Shown here piece by piece: positions 5,630 to 6,160 of a stretch of DNA of 6,160 nucleotides. Each line of letters begins with the position of its first letter. Position 1 is the stretch's first letter. A model generated the notes under the pieces. The model was not told the origin of the DNA. It was given only the letters and a program-made list of their open reading frames with translations, and did not search any database. The translations under genes and the position numbers were made by a program. Source of the stretch: an uncultured Collinsella sp. (GTDB lineage Bacteria > Actinomycetota > Coriobacteriia > Coriobacteriales > Coriobacteriaceae); NCBI GenBank assembly GCA_900556205.1, contig USNX01000085.1, positions 1-6,160 of the forward strand. The letters are read 5' to 3'.

Positions 5630-5690
5630 TGGGACGGGGCTAAAAGACTGGTCTGAAACGTTTGATACCAGTCTTTTTAGCCCCGTCCCA
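5630..5690. terminator. Long bidirectional terminator hairpin
   Basis: The left arm 5630-5652 and right arm 5667-5690 pair along 23 bp with a single bulged A, around a 14-base loop. Within it, GACTGGT and ACCAGTC form an inner stem followed by TTTTT rightward and TTTT leftward, so it can end transcription from both sides. It stands between the LOG 3' remnant and the converging DegV-family gene. Confidence 0.85.
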
Positions 5691-5696
5691 AATGAA

Positions 5697-5773
5697 CTGC
5701 TTCTAAGTTGCGGTGGAATAGGGATTGATTTGCGGCTGATAAGCCAAAAACAGTCCCTATTTCACCGCAAGTG
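5697..5773. repeat. 77-bp hairpin repeat, copy 2 (REP/MITE-like)
   Basis: This is the second copy of the element at 1999-2075, with three differences (at 5707, 5741 and 5761). The change at 5761 turns one stem pair into a G-U wobble, and the nested GGCT/AGCC stem is kept. It too lies between converging gene ends and stops 12 bp before the DegV-family stop codon. Confidence 0.92.
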
Positions 5774-5785
5774 GTATGGGTAACC

Positions 5786-6160
5786 CTAATTGGCAGGTTG
5801 GTAGCGGGGGCAGTAGCTGATGGCGATGGCGTCGACGCCTACATGGGTGGCGATGGTGCAGCCGATGGGGCCGGTGCCGGCGTCTACATAGTCTTGGCCT
5901 GCGAGCGTCTCGTTGACAAGTTCCTGCTCCTCGGCGGCGCCGGTCGTGAGCACGCGCACGCTGGAGCCCGGATGCTCGGCCAAAAATGCGAGGCAATCGG
6001 CCATGGTGTTGGCGACGATGCGCTTGGCGCCGCGGCCCTTTTTGATGGCCTTGATCTCGCCCGATTTCCACTCCGGCGAAACGGCCAGGCGAATGTTGAG
6101 CATCTGCGTCAGCTGGCCGGCGAGTTTGGGGGCGCGGCCGTTTTTGACCAGGTTCTCGAG
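5786..6160 (-). CDS. DegV-family fatty-acid-binding protein, C-terminal part (5' end outside window)
   Basis: DegV/FakB-type proteins hold a single fatty acid and present it to the kinase FakA for phosphorylation, feeding exogenous fatty acids into phospholipid synthesis. The last 124 codons are present and the frame stays open to the right edge. An ATG at 6103 is internal, because LENLVKNGRAPKLAGQLTQ just before it is typical DegV sequence. Other family marks are LNIRLAVSPEW followed by GEI, a helix-rich middle, and the C-terminal PIGCTIATHVGVDAIAISY. In the last, the IG..I.TH.G block lines the lipid head-group pocket in known structures; the usual GPGA here reads GVDA. The gene converges on the LOG remnant, with the long terminator and the 77-bp repeat between them. 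Codon use is G/C-rich like the core genes. Its ligand and partner kinase are not visible here. Confidence 0.9.
   Translation of the reverse strand, partial: LENLVKNGRAPKLAGQLTQMLNIRLAVSPEWKSGEIKAIKKGRGAKRIVANTMADCLAFLAEHPGSSVRVLTTGAAEEQELVNETLAGQDYVDAGTGPIGCTIATHVGVDAIAISYCPRYQPAN

Overview
The window looks like part of a high-GC actinobacterial chromosome, most likely a gut Coriobacteriia of the Collinsella type. That assignment is inferred from composition, codon use and gene families; no rRNA or other lineage marker is present. The outer genes (tgt end, LOG-family gene, degV end) use mostly G or C at third codon positions. The genes between them are visibly richer in A/T, which suggests a more recently acquired block.

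Layout. At 2-298 (+) is the 3' end of tgt (tRNA-guanine transglycosylase). At 299-510 is a leader region with a strong terminator-like hairpin just before the next ribosome binding site. At 511-1269 (+) is a complete LOG-family nucleotide phosphoribohydrolase gene. At 1383-1994 (+) is a RelB/DinJ-type antitoxin and YafQ-type toxin pair, preceded by a perfect 14-bp palindrome. At 1999-2075 is the first copy of a 77-bp hairpin repeat. At 2059-5070 (-) is a 1003-residue protein that joins a Zn-finger/archaeo-eukaryotic primase unit of the TOTE conflict-system type, a superfamily 2 helicase and a PLD-like C-terminal domain with a decayed HKD motif. At 5071-5489 is a non-coding stretch with several inverted repeats. 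At 5490-5618 is a broken second copy of the LOG gene's last 43 codons. At 5630-5690 is a long bidirectional terminator hairpin. At 5697-5773 is the second copy of the 77-bp repeat. At 5786-6160 (-) is the 3' end of a DegV-family gene.

Main reading. A 4.2-kb accessory block (toxin-antitoxin pair plus one large primase-helicase gene) sits between two direct copies of the LOG gene's 3' end. The copies are 89% identical, and 11 of their 14 differences are silent. The simplest explanation is that foreign DNA carrying its own version of the LOG 3' end entered here and displaced the other version downstream. The toxin-antitoxin pair would help retain the block, and the primase-helicase is a candidate anti-phage or anti-plasmid protein. 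No integrase or transposase is visible, so the mechanism of entry is open. The two 77-bp repeats each lie between converging gene ends, and the left copy supplies the last codons and stop of the primase-helicase gene.
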